A stretch of DNA of 8,709 bases from Dehalococcoidia bacterium (GCA_030740315.1 JASLXN010000051.1:1-8709); one strand, 5' to 3'. Shown: positions 1 through 6,530, numbered from the stretch's first letter. Notes: a model not told the origin generated them from the letters alone. Program-made: numbers and translations.

Positions 1-822
1 AGCCGGATTAGGCGATCTAGGATAGCGGCAAATAGGTCTCTGGACTTGGCCACTTCAGCCAGATGGAAAACGACTCGCCATGGCGTGAAGAAAGCCGTGT
101 TCCTCCAGATACTCGTAGACTTCCGGTTGGGCAAAGGCGGCATCTGCCCGGAAGTAGCGGCGCATCCCAGTCCTCTCAATAGCGGGCCGCAATAGGCGCC
201 AGTACCTGCCGCCAGCCATGGACGCTATGCACATTCCCCAGCCTCAGCATTGCCCCCTCGCAGTCCCCAAACTGGTTGAAGCAGAACAGGGGGTGATAGA
301 AGACACAGCCGAAGTGGCCGTTGTAGGCGGCTTCCTCCTGATCTCCATATGCCGGGCTCTCTGAGCTGTCCATGTTCAGGATGATTCTTTGGTGGCAGGT
401 CCGAACCATGGCCCGGTCTATCCATGCAGCGTTCAGTTGTCTCAGCCCCCTCAGATTCTCTTCGGCAACAAGGATCTCGGTCTCAAACCGGCTCAGGGTG
501 TTGGTGCTGGCCGCCTGCTTCTCCAGGGCGCGGCGGCCGACCACAGCTTGCATAGCGGGATCCTTGCATCGTTGGTGTCCTCGTATCCCGCCAGACGACC
601 ATACACCGACTGCCGCAATAGCAGCACCAACTCATGCTGTGCATTCCGGCCACCTCGGGTCTCCCGCAGACAGGTCGGTGCCGCCTCTGTCAACCCCAGT
701 GCTCCATCCCGTTCACCGCAGGCCACCAGTCCCGCGTCCGAGGTGATCCTGGCGCTGTGGAACTCCAGCCTCAGCCGTCTATCGAATTGAAGCTTCAGTG
801 CCTCCCGGGTATTCTCACCCAT
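1..822 (-). pseudogene. IS1380-family transposase, decayed, cut by the window edge
   Basis: This is the remnant of a DDE transposase of the IS1380 family. The N-terminal part starts at ATG 822 with a GGAGG six bases upstream and contains LRLEFHSARITSDAGL and RQSVYGRLAGYED, typical of the family. Near 550 the reading frame jumps: the text runs from NDA directly to DPAMQAVVGRRALEKQ, so about 13-14 bases are missing. The middle part (553 to 179) carries the first catalytic Asp in ILNMDSSESP and the motif FNQFGDCEGAMLR. A one-base shift near 178 gives a stop; the next frame carries FRADAAFAQPEVYEYLEE with the second Asp. Around 90-105 the text jumps to VVFHLAEVAKSRDLFAAIL, which belongs to the C-terminus, so roughly 200 residues including the catalytic Glu are gone. 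It cannot be functional. I did not identify the terminal inverted repeats. Confidence 0.87.
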
Positions 823-890
823 TGAGTTCCTCCGGCCAGCCCCCTCTACTGAATCTGGACAGAGAGGCTTTTAAATCTATTGTACGGCGA

Positions 891-1031
891 ATGGCTTAGG
901 CCTATTGATTCAAGTGTCTGACGAAGCGGGAGATTAGGAACCCAGAAAGAATCACCCTCAAGAACGGCCGTTCGGCTACCCGGGGTACCTGCCCCAACTG
1001 CGGAACCAAAATCTTCCGCATCGGTGGTTAG
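891..1031 (+). pseudogene. Small zinc-ribbon protein remnant (DUF5679-like)
   Basis: Reading from ATG 891 gives M-A-stop-A-Y-stop-FKC, then an open stretch of 40 codons (909-1031) containing KREIRNPERITLKNG, followed by CPNCGTKIFRIGG and a TAG stop. From memory of the family, this is a very small protein with an N-terminal CxxC and a C-terminal CPxCGTKMFRIG knuckle, common in Chloroflexota, function unknown. The stop at codon 3 (TAG, 897) and the TGA at codon 6 (906) break it. The TGA sits exactly where the first zinc-binding Cys (TGT/TGC) is expected. No convincing ribosome binding site precedes the ATG. Size and spacing otherwise match an intact ~45-residue protein, so the decay looks recent. 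Recoding of these stops is unlikely because intact neighbours end in TAG and TGA. Confidence 0.68.
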
Positions 1032-1103
1032 GGAGGGTACAAAGTGTCTGGTGGCTGGTCTTGTAGGAGCTGTCAGTTTTGGCTGAGGGCTAATGTGGTA
1101 GCC

Positions 1104-1503
1104 TCAGTTTCTGGCGGCGGGTGGATTCATAGGCGCAGTTAGCTTATCGGCGTGGCTGAGTACAATGTTTATGGTGCCCTCTCCCCGGGAGGCGGTGCCG
1201 GTGTCCAGAAGCAACGGCTCACGCAGGACATGGCGCAGACGGGCATATATCGCCTACCTCATCCCCCTGGAGGATGTGGCCGAGTTCGTACTACAGGGGG
1301 ATGAACACCGCTCTGACCAGGGGCTGCTGCCGCCGAATGACGAGGCCGGCCACAGATGCTTGGCCCACTTCTTGAAGCTCAGGCACATCCCGGCTGGTGA
1401 CCACCTGTTCCCCCAGCCCTTTTCTCAAGTAGGCCATCACGTGTCCGGATGGGTGCAGCCCCACGGTGCGGTATTCCCCCTCCATAAACTCCCTTGGAGT
1501 GGA
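1104..1503 (-). pseudogene. dnaE2: Error-prone DNA polymerase (DnaE2-like) C-terminal fragment
   Basis: Only the last ~130 codons of a C-family DNA polymerase are present, covering the OB-fold region at the C-terminus. The fragment reads STPREFMEGEYRTVGLHPSG, then AYLRKGLGEQVVTSRDVPEL, then VAGLVIRRQQPLVRAVFIPL. A TAG replaces the expected Glu in the LEDEFGHI motif (the text continues YELGHI). About 30 bases later the frame shifts, and the new frame reads AIYARLRHVLREPLLL, SRGEGTINIVLSHADKL and ends PPAARN-TGA at 1104-1106. The polymerase family is over 1,000 residues long, so nearly all of it is missing, including the catalytic core. DnaE2 acts in mutagenic translesion synthesis in bacteria that have it. 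Upstream of 1503 the sequence switches to an IS3 fragment on the opposite strand. Assignment to DnaE2 rather than replicative DnaE is from the wording of these motifs and is less certain. Confidence 0.72.
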
Positions 1504-1505
1504 GT

Positions 1506-1754
1506 CAGGTCGGCAAGAGTGAAGTGAAGACTCTGTTTATTGAACCGGGTAGTCTCTGGGAGAATGGGCATGTAGAATCGTTCAACAGCGAACTCAGGGA
1601 TGAGTTGCTCATCGGTGAAATCTTCACTTCCGTGACCGAAGCGCAGATTGTTATTGAGCAGTGGCGCAGAGAATACAATGAGATTCGGCCTGACAGTGCC
1701 CTCGAATACCATCTGCCAGCACCTCAGGCCAGGATGGCTTCATCTTTGACTTAA
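1506..1754 (+). pseudogene. IS3-family transposase OrfB, 3' fragment
   Basis: About 80 codons of the C-terminal end of an IS3-family (rve-type integrase) transposase. The recognisable run is KTLFIEPGSLWENGHVESFN, followed by LRDELLIGEIF, EAQIVIEQWRREYNEIRPDS and the LEYHLPAP end motif (family consensus LGYRPPAP). The Glu of VESFN is the third residue of the DDE triad; the two Asp residues would lie in the missing N-terminal part. The fragment abuts the DnaE2-like remnant on the other strand at about 1503-1506 and has no start of its own with a ribosome binding site; the ATG at 1494 is probably fortuitous. It ends with TGA-like debris and a TAA at 1752-1754. It could not transpose unaided. A terminal inverted repeat is not obvious downstream. 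Confidence 0.85.
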
Positions 1755-1862
1755 CAAGTATGTCCTTTTAGGGGCCTTGCCACTTACCCCGCAACAGTAA
1801 CTGCTACAATGCCAACGGCGAGGGGAGGATATGTCACTAATTTGCTGAACAAGTACAGGAGA

Positions 1863-1892
1863 TTGACAACCGGGTACTGTGGACATTAATAT
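1863..1892 (+). promoter_or_regulatory. Candidate sigma70-type promoter for the E1 genes
   Basis: A perfect TTGACA (1863-1868) is followed after 18 bases by TAATAT (1887-1892), which matches four of six consensus -10 positions. It lies about 140 bases ahead of the E1 alpha start and is the best promoter-like pair seen in the gap between the IS3 remnant and that gene. It overlaps the possible enoyl-CoA hydratase tail, so it would have arisen in or survived from decayed coding sequence. No operator-like palindrome is visible beside it. Confidence 0.35.
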
Positions 1893-2001
1893 TTGGGCGG
1901 CCCTGAAGATATGCGCCATCGCCCAGGCCATCTGTGTCTCTGCTGAGGACGCCCATGAGGCCATACAGACCTTCCAGGGGGAGGGAAAACCGGTTTACTA
2001 G
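1879..2001 (+). pseudogene. Possible enoyl-CoA hydratase/isomerase C-terminal tail
   Basis: An open stretch of 40 codons after a TGA at 1864-1866 ends in SAEDAHEAIQTFQGEGKPVY and a TAG at 1999-2001. The pattern EDAxEAIxxFxxxxKPVY resembles the end of crotonase-family proteins (commonly EDAREGIxAFLEKRKPxF). No upstream part of such a protein can be read in any frame between 1755 and 1879, so if the match is right this is the stub of a deleted gene that stood just before the E1 genes. The resemblance is short, and chance cannot be excluded. A GTG at 1879 has no ribosome binding site of note. Confidence 0.33.
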
Positions 2002-2017
2002 GGCAAATAGTCATGCC

Positions 2018-2024
2018 AGGAAGG
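2018..2024 (+). promoter_or_regulatory. Ribosome binding site deciding the E1 alpha start
   Basis: AGGAAGG sits nine bases before the ATG at 2034. An in-frame ATG at 2013 lies upstream of this site and has only GGGC-type sequence before it. The site therefore favours the protein beginning MGFSNERF rather than the version seven residues longer. Confidence 0.6.
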
Positions 2025-2033
2025 GGTGAAGCC

Positions 2034-3002
2034 ATGGGCTTCAGCAACGAAAGGTTCGTGGGAATGTACCGCAGCCTCCTGCTGCTGCGGAAGTTAGAGG
2101 AGAAGGCTGTCGAGATGACCATGACCGGGCAGCTATGGGGCTGGCTCCACTCGTACTTGGGGCAGGAAGCGGTAGCTGTGGGAGTATGTGCGCACCTCCG
2201 CAACGACGATTTCGTAGCCTCCACACACCGGGGCCGGGGCCACTTCTTGGCTAAGGGACTTGACCCCAAGCGGATGCTAGCTGAGGTACTGAGCCGCCAG
2301 GACGGTGTATGCGGCGGCAAGGGCGGCGAGATCCATATTGCCGACTGGGAAAGGGGCATCATTGGCTCCACGGGCATCGTCGGTGGCATCCTGTCCACTG
2401 CTACTGGTGTAGCCTTCGCCTGTCAGTACCAGGGCACCGACCAGGTGGTGACCTGCTTCTTCGGCGATGGTGCCTCCAACCAGGGCAGCTTCCACGAGTC
2501 CCTCAACCTGGCCTCAGTGTGGCAACTACCCGTCCTCTTCGTGTGCGAAAACAACGGCTACGGGGAGTTCACCCGCCAGCAGGACTCCATGCGGGTGACC
2601 GATATAGCCATAAGAGCCCAGGCCTATGATATCCCCGGGGTGGTGGTTGACGGGGACAATGTGCTGACAGTCTCCGCGGCCACCGAGGAGGCCGTGGCCC
2701 GGGCCCGCTCTGGCGCTGGCCCCACCCTGTTAGAGTGTAAGACTCACCGCTGGCTGGGCCACTATACCGGAGACCCACAGGGCTACCGCTCCAAGGAGGA
2801 GATGGAGGAGTGCCGCCGCACCGACCCCATCCCCCGTTTCCAGAACCACCTCATGGAGAAGGGCTTGCTCACCGAAGAGGCCGCCCAACAGATAGAAGAA
2901 GATGTGGACAGGGAGGTGGCGGCGGCGGTGGAGTTCGCCCTCGACAGCCCTATGCCGCTCCCGGAGACGGCTCTGACCGATGTCTACAGTAAGGCACCCT
3001 GA
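2034..3002 (+). CDS. TPP-dependent dehydrogenase E1, alpha subunit (pyruvate/acetoin type)
   Basis: This is the alpha subunit of a heterotetrameric E1 that binds thiamine pyrophosphate and decarboxylates a 2-oxoacid or cleaves acetoin, passing the acyl group to the lipoyl arm of E2 in the cytoplasm. The protein has 322 residues, the normal length for the bacterial AcoA/PdhA group. The TPP motif is clear: GDG at residues 144-146 and NN at 173-174, with GASNQGSFHESLNLA and VCENNGYG around them. STHRGRGHFLAKG (about residues 63-75) and CGGKGGEIHIAD (about 94-105) match the conserved N-terminal region, and YRSKEEMEECRRTDPI near the C-terminus matches the family. The beta subunit gene follows after 46 bases. 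The sequence does not tell pyruvate, branched-chain and acetoin enzymes apart; the short N-terminus favours the acetoin/pyruvate-like group. The gene appears intact. Confidence 0.93.
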   Translation: MGFSNERFVGMYRSLLLLRKLEEKAVEMTMTGQLWGWLHSYLGQEAVAVGVCAHLRNDDFVASTHRGRGHFLAKGLDPKRMLAEVLSRQDGVCGGKGGEIHIADWERGIIGSTGIVGGILSTATGVAFACQYQGTDQVVTCFFGDGASNQGSFHESLNLASVWQLPVLFVCENNGYGEFTRQQDSMRVTDIAIRAQAYDIPGVVVDGDNVLTVSAATEEAVARARSGAGPTLLECKTHRWLGHYTGDPQGYRSKEEMEECRRTDPIPRFQNHLMEKGLLTEEAAQQIEEDVDREVAAAVEFALDSPMPLPETALTDVYSKAP

Positions 3003-3048
3003 ACCCCAAAAGGGCGATGCACTGAGGTTGACGAAGGAAGGTGGTGCT

Positions 3049-4035
3049 ATGAAAGACTCTCGCTACATCCGTGCTATTGGCGAAGGCTTGGCCGAGGAGT
3101 TGGACCGGGACGACCGGGTGTTTATGCTGGGTGAAGATCTGGTAGATGCGGGGCCTTTCAGCGTCACCCGTGGCTTGGCGGAGCGCTTCGGCACCCGCCG
3201 CATACGGAACACCCCCATCTCCGAGTCGGCCTTTCTAGGACTGGCCGTGGGCGCGGCCATCGCCGGACTGCGGCCTATAGTGGAAGTTATGACCATGGAC
3301 TTATTCACCGTGTGCATGGACCCCTTGGTGAACCACGCCGCCAAAATGCGCTACATGTTCGGTGGCCAGTACAGCGTGCCCCTAGTGGTGCTCACCGCTA
3401 CCGGGGCCGGAGTCGGGGCTGGGCCTCATCACTCCCAGTCGCTGGAGGCGTGGTTCGCCCATGTCCCAGGTCTCAAAGTGGTTATGCCCTCCACCCCTTA
3501 CGATGCCAAGGGCCTACTCAAGGCTGCCATCCGAGATGACGACCCCATCATCTACGCTTGGCATAAGGGCTTGCTGAGCCGAATGGGGCAGGTGCCTGAG
3601 GAGGAGTACACTGTGCCTATCGGCGTGGCGGATGTCAAGCGGGAGGGCAGCGACGTCACCATCGTGGCTACCGGCCTCATGGTGCACCAGGCACTCTCCG
3701 CCGCCGACGGGATGGAGGAGGCGGGCATCAGCGCTGAGGTGGTGGACCCCCGCACCATAAGCCCCTTGGACACGGCAACCATCGTGGCCTCGGTGAAAAA
3801 GACAGGGCGGTTGGTGGTGGTCCACGAGGCGGTGAAGGACTTCGGCATCGGCGCCGAGGTGGCCGCTGTCGTGGCCGAAGAGGCCTTTGACTACTTGGAT
3901 GCCCCCATCAAGCGTATCGGGCTGCCCTTCACTCCCATTCCTTTCTCTCGTAACTTGGAGAATGCCCTGCTGCCCACCGCCGACCACATAGCCAGGGCAG
4001 CACGGGAGGCCTGTGGCGTGCCCGTGGAGCAGTAG
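3049..4035 (+). CDS. TPP-dependent dehydrogenase E1, beta subunit (pyruvate/acetoin type)
   Basis: Beta subunit of the same E1 (transketolase-like pyrimidine-binding domain, then the transketolase C-terminal domain); 328 residues, full length. VFMLGED (residues 24-30) starts the conserved part. NTPISES places the TPP-activating Glu at residue 59, the same number as in the human pyruvate dehydrogenase beta subunit, and GPHHSQSLEAWFAHVPG places the active-site His at 128. KVVMPSTPYDAKGLL and DVTIVATG mark the domain junction. I chose ATG 3049 because AAGGAAGG lies ahead of it and the protein then begins MKDSRYIRAIGEGL as in the family. An in-frame ATG at 2980 would overlap the alpha gene and add 23 unconserved residues. 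The stop at 4033-4035 is three bases before the E2 remnant, as in a normal E1-alpha/E1-beta/E2 operon. The usual FLEH-type motif reads IYAWHKGLL here. Confidence 0.94.
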   Translation: MKDSRYIRAIGEGLAEELDRDDRVFMLGEDLVDAGPFSVTRGLAERFGTRRIRNTPISESAFLGLAVGAAIAGLRPIVEVMTMDLFTVCMDPLVNHAAKMRYMFGGQYSVPLVVLTATGAGVGAGPHHSQSLEAWFAHVPGLKVVMPSTPYDAKGLLKAAIRDDDPIIYAWHKGLLSRMGQVPEEEYTVPIGVADVKREGSDVTIVATGLMVHQALSAADGMEEAGISAEVVDPRTISPLDTATIVASVKKTGRLVVVHEAVKDFGIGAEVAAVVAEEAFDYLDAPIKRIGLPFTPIPFSRNLENALLPTADHIARAAREACGVPVEQ

Positions 4036-4038
4036 CCC

Positions 4039-4317
4039 TTGCCAGTGGCGCTCACCATACCCAAGCTCGGCCTGACCATGACCGAGGCCAAGGTGGTGGA
4101 GTGGCGCAAAGTCCAGGGAGACAGGGTGGAGAAGGGGGAGGTCATCTACGTCATAGAGACCGAGAAGGTGGTGTTTGAGGTAGAGTCCACCTAGCCGGGC
4201 GTCCTAGGCAGGATAGATGCGCTAGTGGAGAGCACCGTACCAGGGGGGGGCGGTGGTGGGCTACCTGCTCCTGCCGGGGGAGGCAGCGGCCGACCTGCCT
4301 ACTGCCCAACCGGAAAC
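4039..4317 (+). pseudogene. E2 lipoyl domain remnant (dihydrolipoamide acyltransferase)
   Basis: Starting at TTG 4039 (or GTG 4045), three bases after the beta gene, the frame reads PVALTIPKLGLTMTEAKVVE and then VIETEKVVFEVEST before a TAG at 4192-4194. ETEK contains the Lys that would carry the lipoyl group. Translation past the TAG gives PGVLGRIDALVESTVP, the second half of the lipoyl fold. A run of eight G (4243-4250), one base too long, then shifts the frame, and the correct frame resumes as AVVGYLLLPGEAA and ends in linker-like residues near 4317. The lipoyl domain normally spans ~80 residues, and a complete E2 also has a peripheral-subunit-binding domain and a ~230-residue catalytic domain, all absent here. 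It is best read as a decayed E2 of the E1 operon. A functional 51-residue lipoyl protein ending at the TAG is unlikely because half of the beta-barrel is missing. Confidence 0.82.
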
Positions 4318-4318
4318 G

Positions 4319-4336
4319 TTCATGTTGTTCATGTTG
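4319..4336 (+). repeat. Tandem repeat of 9 bases, two copies
   Basis: TTCATGTTG occurs twice in a row, ending where the candidate -35 TTGACA begins. It lies at the point where recognisable E2 sequence stops, so it may mark a deletion scar or slippage. No function is evident. Confidence 0.5.
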
Positions 4337-4362
4337 ACAGAGATAGGTTGGGCGTGTAGACT
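4334..4362 (+). promoter_or_regulatory. Candidate sigma70-type promoter for nitrilase-TRAP cluster
   Basis: A perfect TTGACA (4334-4339), a spacer of exactly 17 bases and TAGACT (4357-4362, four of six consensus -10 positions) lie about 75 bases upstream of the C-N hydrolase gene. The spacing is ideal. The rest of the gap from 4318 to 4438 contains no gene; it does contain an orphan AGGAGGG near 4394-4400 that is not followed by a start codon. If real, this promoter would let the hydrolase and transporter genes be expressed separately from the E1 pair. Confidence 0.42.
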
Positions 4363-4438
4363 TTTCATTGCCGGGAACGGAGTCCTCATTATTAGGAGGG
4401 TATATCAGTCACAGAGATAGGGCCACGGAGGTAGGGCG

Positions 4439-5404
4439 ATGAAGGAAAAAGTCAAGGTGTCTCTGGTTCAGTTCGCCCCCGAGTGGCTTGAGAGGGAAGC
4501 AAACACAGCGAGGATGCAGGCTATTGCTGAGGAGCAAGCCCAAAAAGGCGCCGAACTTGTCGTTTTCCCCGAACTGGCCAACCTCGGCTACATAACTCCG
4601 GTCTGGCAGGGCGAGCCTCCCAGCTTCGGGCCCGGGGTCAGTGCTATTGACTTTGCCTTAAAATATATCAAGGGTGCCGAGCCCATCCCCGGACCTACTA
4701 CTCAGGCTCTGGAGAGCGTGGCGAAGAGGTACCGGGTTCATATCATAGTGGGGATGGCCCAGCGCCATCCCGTTATCAGCGGAATGCTCTACAATTCGGC
4801 GGCCCTTATCGGCCCCCAGGGGGTCATTGGTGTTCACCACAAGATGCACCTCCCCATCAACGAAAAGCACTATTTCTATCCTGGCAGCACCGCCGAGGTC
4901 TATCCTACCGAGTTGGGCAATATTGGACTCATGGTATGCTACGACGCCTCTTTTCCTGAGCTCCCCCGCTTGCTGGCACTGAAAGGAGCGGAAATCCTAT
5001 GCTCCGTTCATGCCACCCCCAAGGGCGCCGTAGGCAAAGTTTTGGGCGACCTGGAACCCCACAAGCACCGGGCCATCGTCCGGGCCCAGGAAAACGCGGC
5101 CTACTACATCTCGTGCAACCGGGCAGGCATTGAGGGGGCCACCGAATGGCTGGGTCACAGCGCCATGGCCTCCCCCAATGGCGTGGTGCTGGCTTTCTCC
5201 GAGACCGAGGATGAAGATGTTCTTACTGCCGAGTTGGAGAACGATCAAATCCTGCGCTACCGGGCCACATCGCCCATTTTCCGGGACAGGAGGCCGGATA
5301 TGTATACTCCCCTTCTTCAGCCGCTATCCGAGCCGTACCGGGTTCCAGTGGAGGGTAAGGGAGGGGTGGAAGCTATGGCAACTCCCTGGGTAGCTCCGGA
5401 TTGA
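4439..5404 (+). CDS. Nitrilase-superfamily carbon-nitrogen hydrolase
   Basis: This 321-residue cytoplasmic enzyme belongs to the nitrilase superfamily, which hydrolyses nitriles, amides or N-carbamoyl compounds through a Glu-Lys-Cys triad. All three residues are visible: Glu45 in VVFPELANLGY, Lys135 in VHHKMHLP, and the nucleophile Cys167 in LMVCYDASFPE. The stretch HRAIVRAQENAAYY and ISCNRAG (about residues 209-229) is the conserved C-terminal part of the fold. The length is normal and the gene is intact. GGAGGT lies six bases before ATG 4439. The dctP gene follows after 31 bases, so they are probably cotranscribed, suggesting that the transported compound or a derivative is the substrate. 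The branch (amidase, N-carbamoylase or beta-ureidopropionase, nitrilase) cannot be settled by eye; the FPELANLGY and CYDASFPE wording leans to the amidase/carbamoylase side. Confidence 0.92.
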   Translation: MKEKVKVSLVQFAPEWLEREANTARMQAIAEEQAQKGAELVVFPELANLGYITPVWQGEPPSFGPGVSAIDFALKYIKGAEPIPGPTTQALESVAKRYRVHIIVGMAQRHPVISGMLYNSAALIGPQGVIGVHHKMHLPINEKHYFYPGSTAEVYPTELGNIGLMVCYDASFPELPRLLALKGAEILCSVHATPKGAVGKVLGDLEPHKHRAIVRAQENAAYYISCNRAGIEGATEWLGHSAMASPNGVVLAFSETEDEDVLTAELENDQILRYRATSPIFRDRRPDMYTPLLQPLSEPYRVPVEGKGGVEAMATPWVAPD

Positions 5405-5435
5405 AAGAGAATAGAATAAGGACAGGAGGTAAACT

Positions 5436-6530
5436 ATGAAAGACATTAACAGGAAGGCAATATGGCTGATGCTGATGGTAGCAGTCCTGTTGCTACCCCT
5501 TATCGCTGCGGCCTGTGGCGGGGAAGCTACACCGGCGCCAGCTCCCGCGCCAGTTCCCGCGCCCGCAGCAGCCCCCACCCCAGCGCCCCAGAAGATAACA
5601 CTTAAGGCAGCCCACTTCGTGCCCGAGAGCCACCCCGTCCATCCAGCCTTTATTCACTTCGCCGAGGGGGTGAAGGAGCGCAGTAAGGGGCAAGTGGAGA
5701 TAGAAATCTTTCCCACTGGCACCCTGCTCAAGGGCCGGGAGATGTTGGAGGGGGTACGGAGGGGGGTAGTTGACATGTCTCTTGTTACCTCTGCCTACTT
5801 CCAGGGGGACTTCCCCTTCACCGCCGATGCTGGCGTACTCCCCTTCGGTTGGACTTGGGACACCATGGATCAAGTGAGCGATGCCCTGAGACCCATATTC
5901 ACCGCTGAGCTCAGCCTACACAATGCCAAGAACCTGTACCTCCTCCCCACTAACATCGAGTGGTACATGGCCAAGCGTATGGATCCCAACAATCCCGATT
6001 GGAGCGGGATGACGCTGAGGAGCGCCGGGGGCACCTTCGATAGAGTAGTAGAGACCTTCGGGGGTACGCCAGCCTCTATGCCCTCTGGGGAAATCGCCAT
6101 GGCCGTCCGCACCGGTGTCATAGAGGCCTTCATGACTTCATTAGGGAGCTACGCTGGCCGAGACATGTGGAAGGACGCCCCATATATATATGACACCCAG
6201 ATGCTGCTAAATCTCGCCGCGGGCTGGGCTGTTAACCAGGATACATGGGATAGCCTGTCACCGGATTTACAGCAGATTTTCTTAGAGGAGGCCAAGGAGG
6301 CCGAGCGGGTCCAGGTGCAACTGAGCCGGGAGGCGGACGATGTGATTTTGGAGCAGGCCCGGCAGAAGATGGCCGCCGGCGAGGCAGTGGAGCTCATCAC
6401 CCTTACCCCAGAGCAGCGCCAGATATGGAAAAACAAGCTGCAGCCGGTGTGGGATGGCTTCTTGAAGAAGCACGGACAGCGAGGCCAACTATGGGTAGAT
6501 ACGGTAAACAAAATCTCCGGCACTAATTAG
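5436..6530 (+). CDS. dctP: TRAP transporter solute-binding lipoprotein, DctP family
   Basis: Extracytoplasmic binding protein of a TRAP transporter, 364 residues. It has a basic start (MKDINRK), a hydrophobic segment at residues 8-26 and a lipobox-like IAAAC with Cys27, so it should be a membrane-anchored lipoprotein, as expected for a Gram-positive-like or monoderm cell. Residues 31-52 are a Pro/Ala-rich spacer. The binding domain begins about residue 54 (ITLKAAHFVPESHPVH). FPTGTLLKGREMLEGVRRGV and DMSLVTSAYFQGDFP are typical of DctP, and Arg195 in MTLRSAGG is at the position of the conserved Arg that holds the substrate carboxylate in this family. The ligand is therefore likely an organic acid, but which one is unknown. 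AGGAGGT sits five bases before the ATG. The gene follows the hydrolase closely and precedes dctQ, with a hairpin in the gap. Confidence 0.93.
   Translation: MKDINRKAIWLMLMVAVLLLPLIAAACGGEATPAPAPAPVPAPAAAPTPAPQKITLKAAHFVPESHPVHPAFIHFAEGVKERSKGQVEIEIFPTGTLLKGREMLEGVRRGVVDMSLVTSAYFQGDFPFTADAGVLPFGWTWDTMDQVSDALRPIFTAELSLHNAKNLYLLPTNIEWYMAKRMDPNNPDWSGMTLRSAGGTFDRVVETFGGTPASMPSGEIAMAVRTGVIEAFMTSLGSYAGRDMWKDAPYIYDTQMLLNLAAGWAVNQDTWDSLSPDLQQIFLEEAKEAERVQVQLSREADDVILEQARQKMAAGEAVELITLTPEQRQIWKNKLQPVWDGFLKKHGQRGQLWVDTVNKISGTN
5526..5588 (+). repeat. Pro/Ala low-complexity linker in dctP
   Basis: These bases encode residues 31-51 of the binding protein as alternating Ala and Pro codons (GCN CCN), with short imperfect copies of gcgccagctccc. 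It is a flexible spacer between the lipid-anchored Cys27 and the folded domain. Such repeats can change length by slippage, so strains may differ here. Confidence 0.75.

Noticed and set aside
372..825. Plus-strand open frames across 372-825
   Set aside because: They lie opposite the readable IS1380 transposase remnant and show no family motifs, so they are shadows.
1165..1527. Plus-strand open frame of 120 codons
   Set aside because: The minus strand over the same bases reads as the C-terminus of an error-prone DNA polymerase; the plus-strand product has no recognisable feature.
1886..2398. Long minus-strand open frame opposite E1 alpha
   Set aside because: It is Pro/Ser/Arg-rich shadow sequence antisense to a clear enzyme gene, with no motif of its own.
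2980..3048. Upstream start for the E1 beta gene
   Set aside because: It would overlap the end of E1 alpha and add residues not seen in the family; ATG 3049 has a good ribosome binding site.
3514..3987. Minus-strand open frame of 157 codons opposite E1 beta
   Set aside because: It is antisense to conserved E1 beta sequence and arises from high GC content; no independent evidence supports it.
891..4194. Stop-codon recoding (selenocysteine TGA, pyrrolysine TAG) explaining the broken zinc-ribbon, polymerase and lipoyl genes
   Set aside because: Intact genes in the window end naturally in TAG (E1 beta, dctP) and TGA (E1 alpha, hydrolase, dctM), and each broken gene also has another defect such as a frameshift, deletion or second stop.
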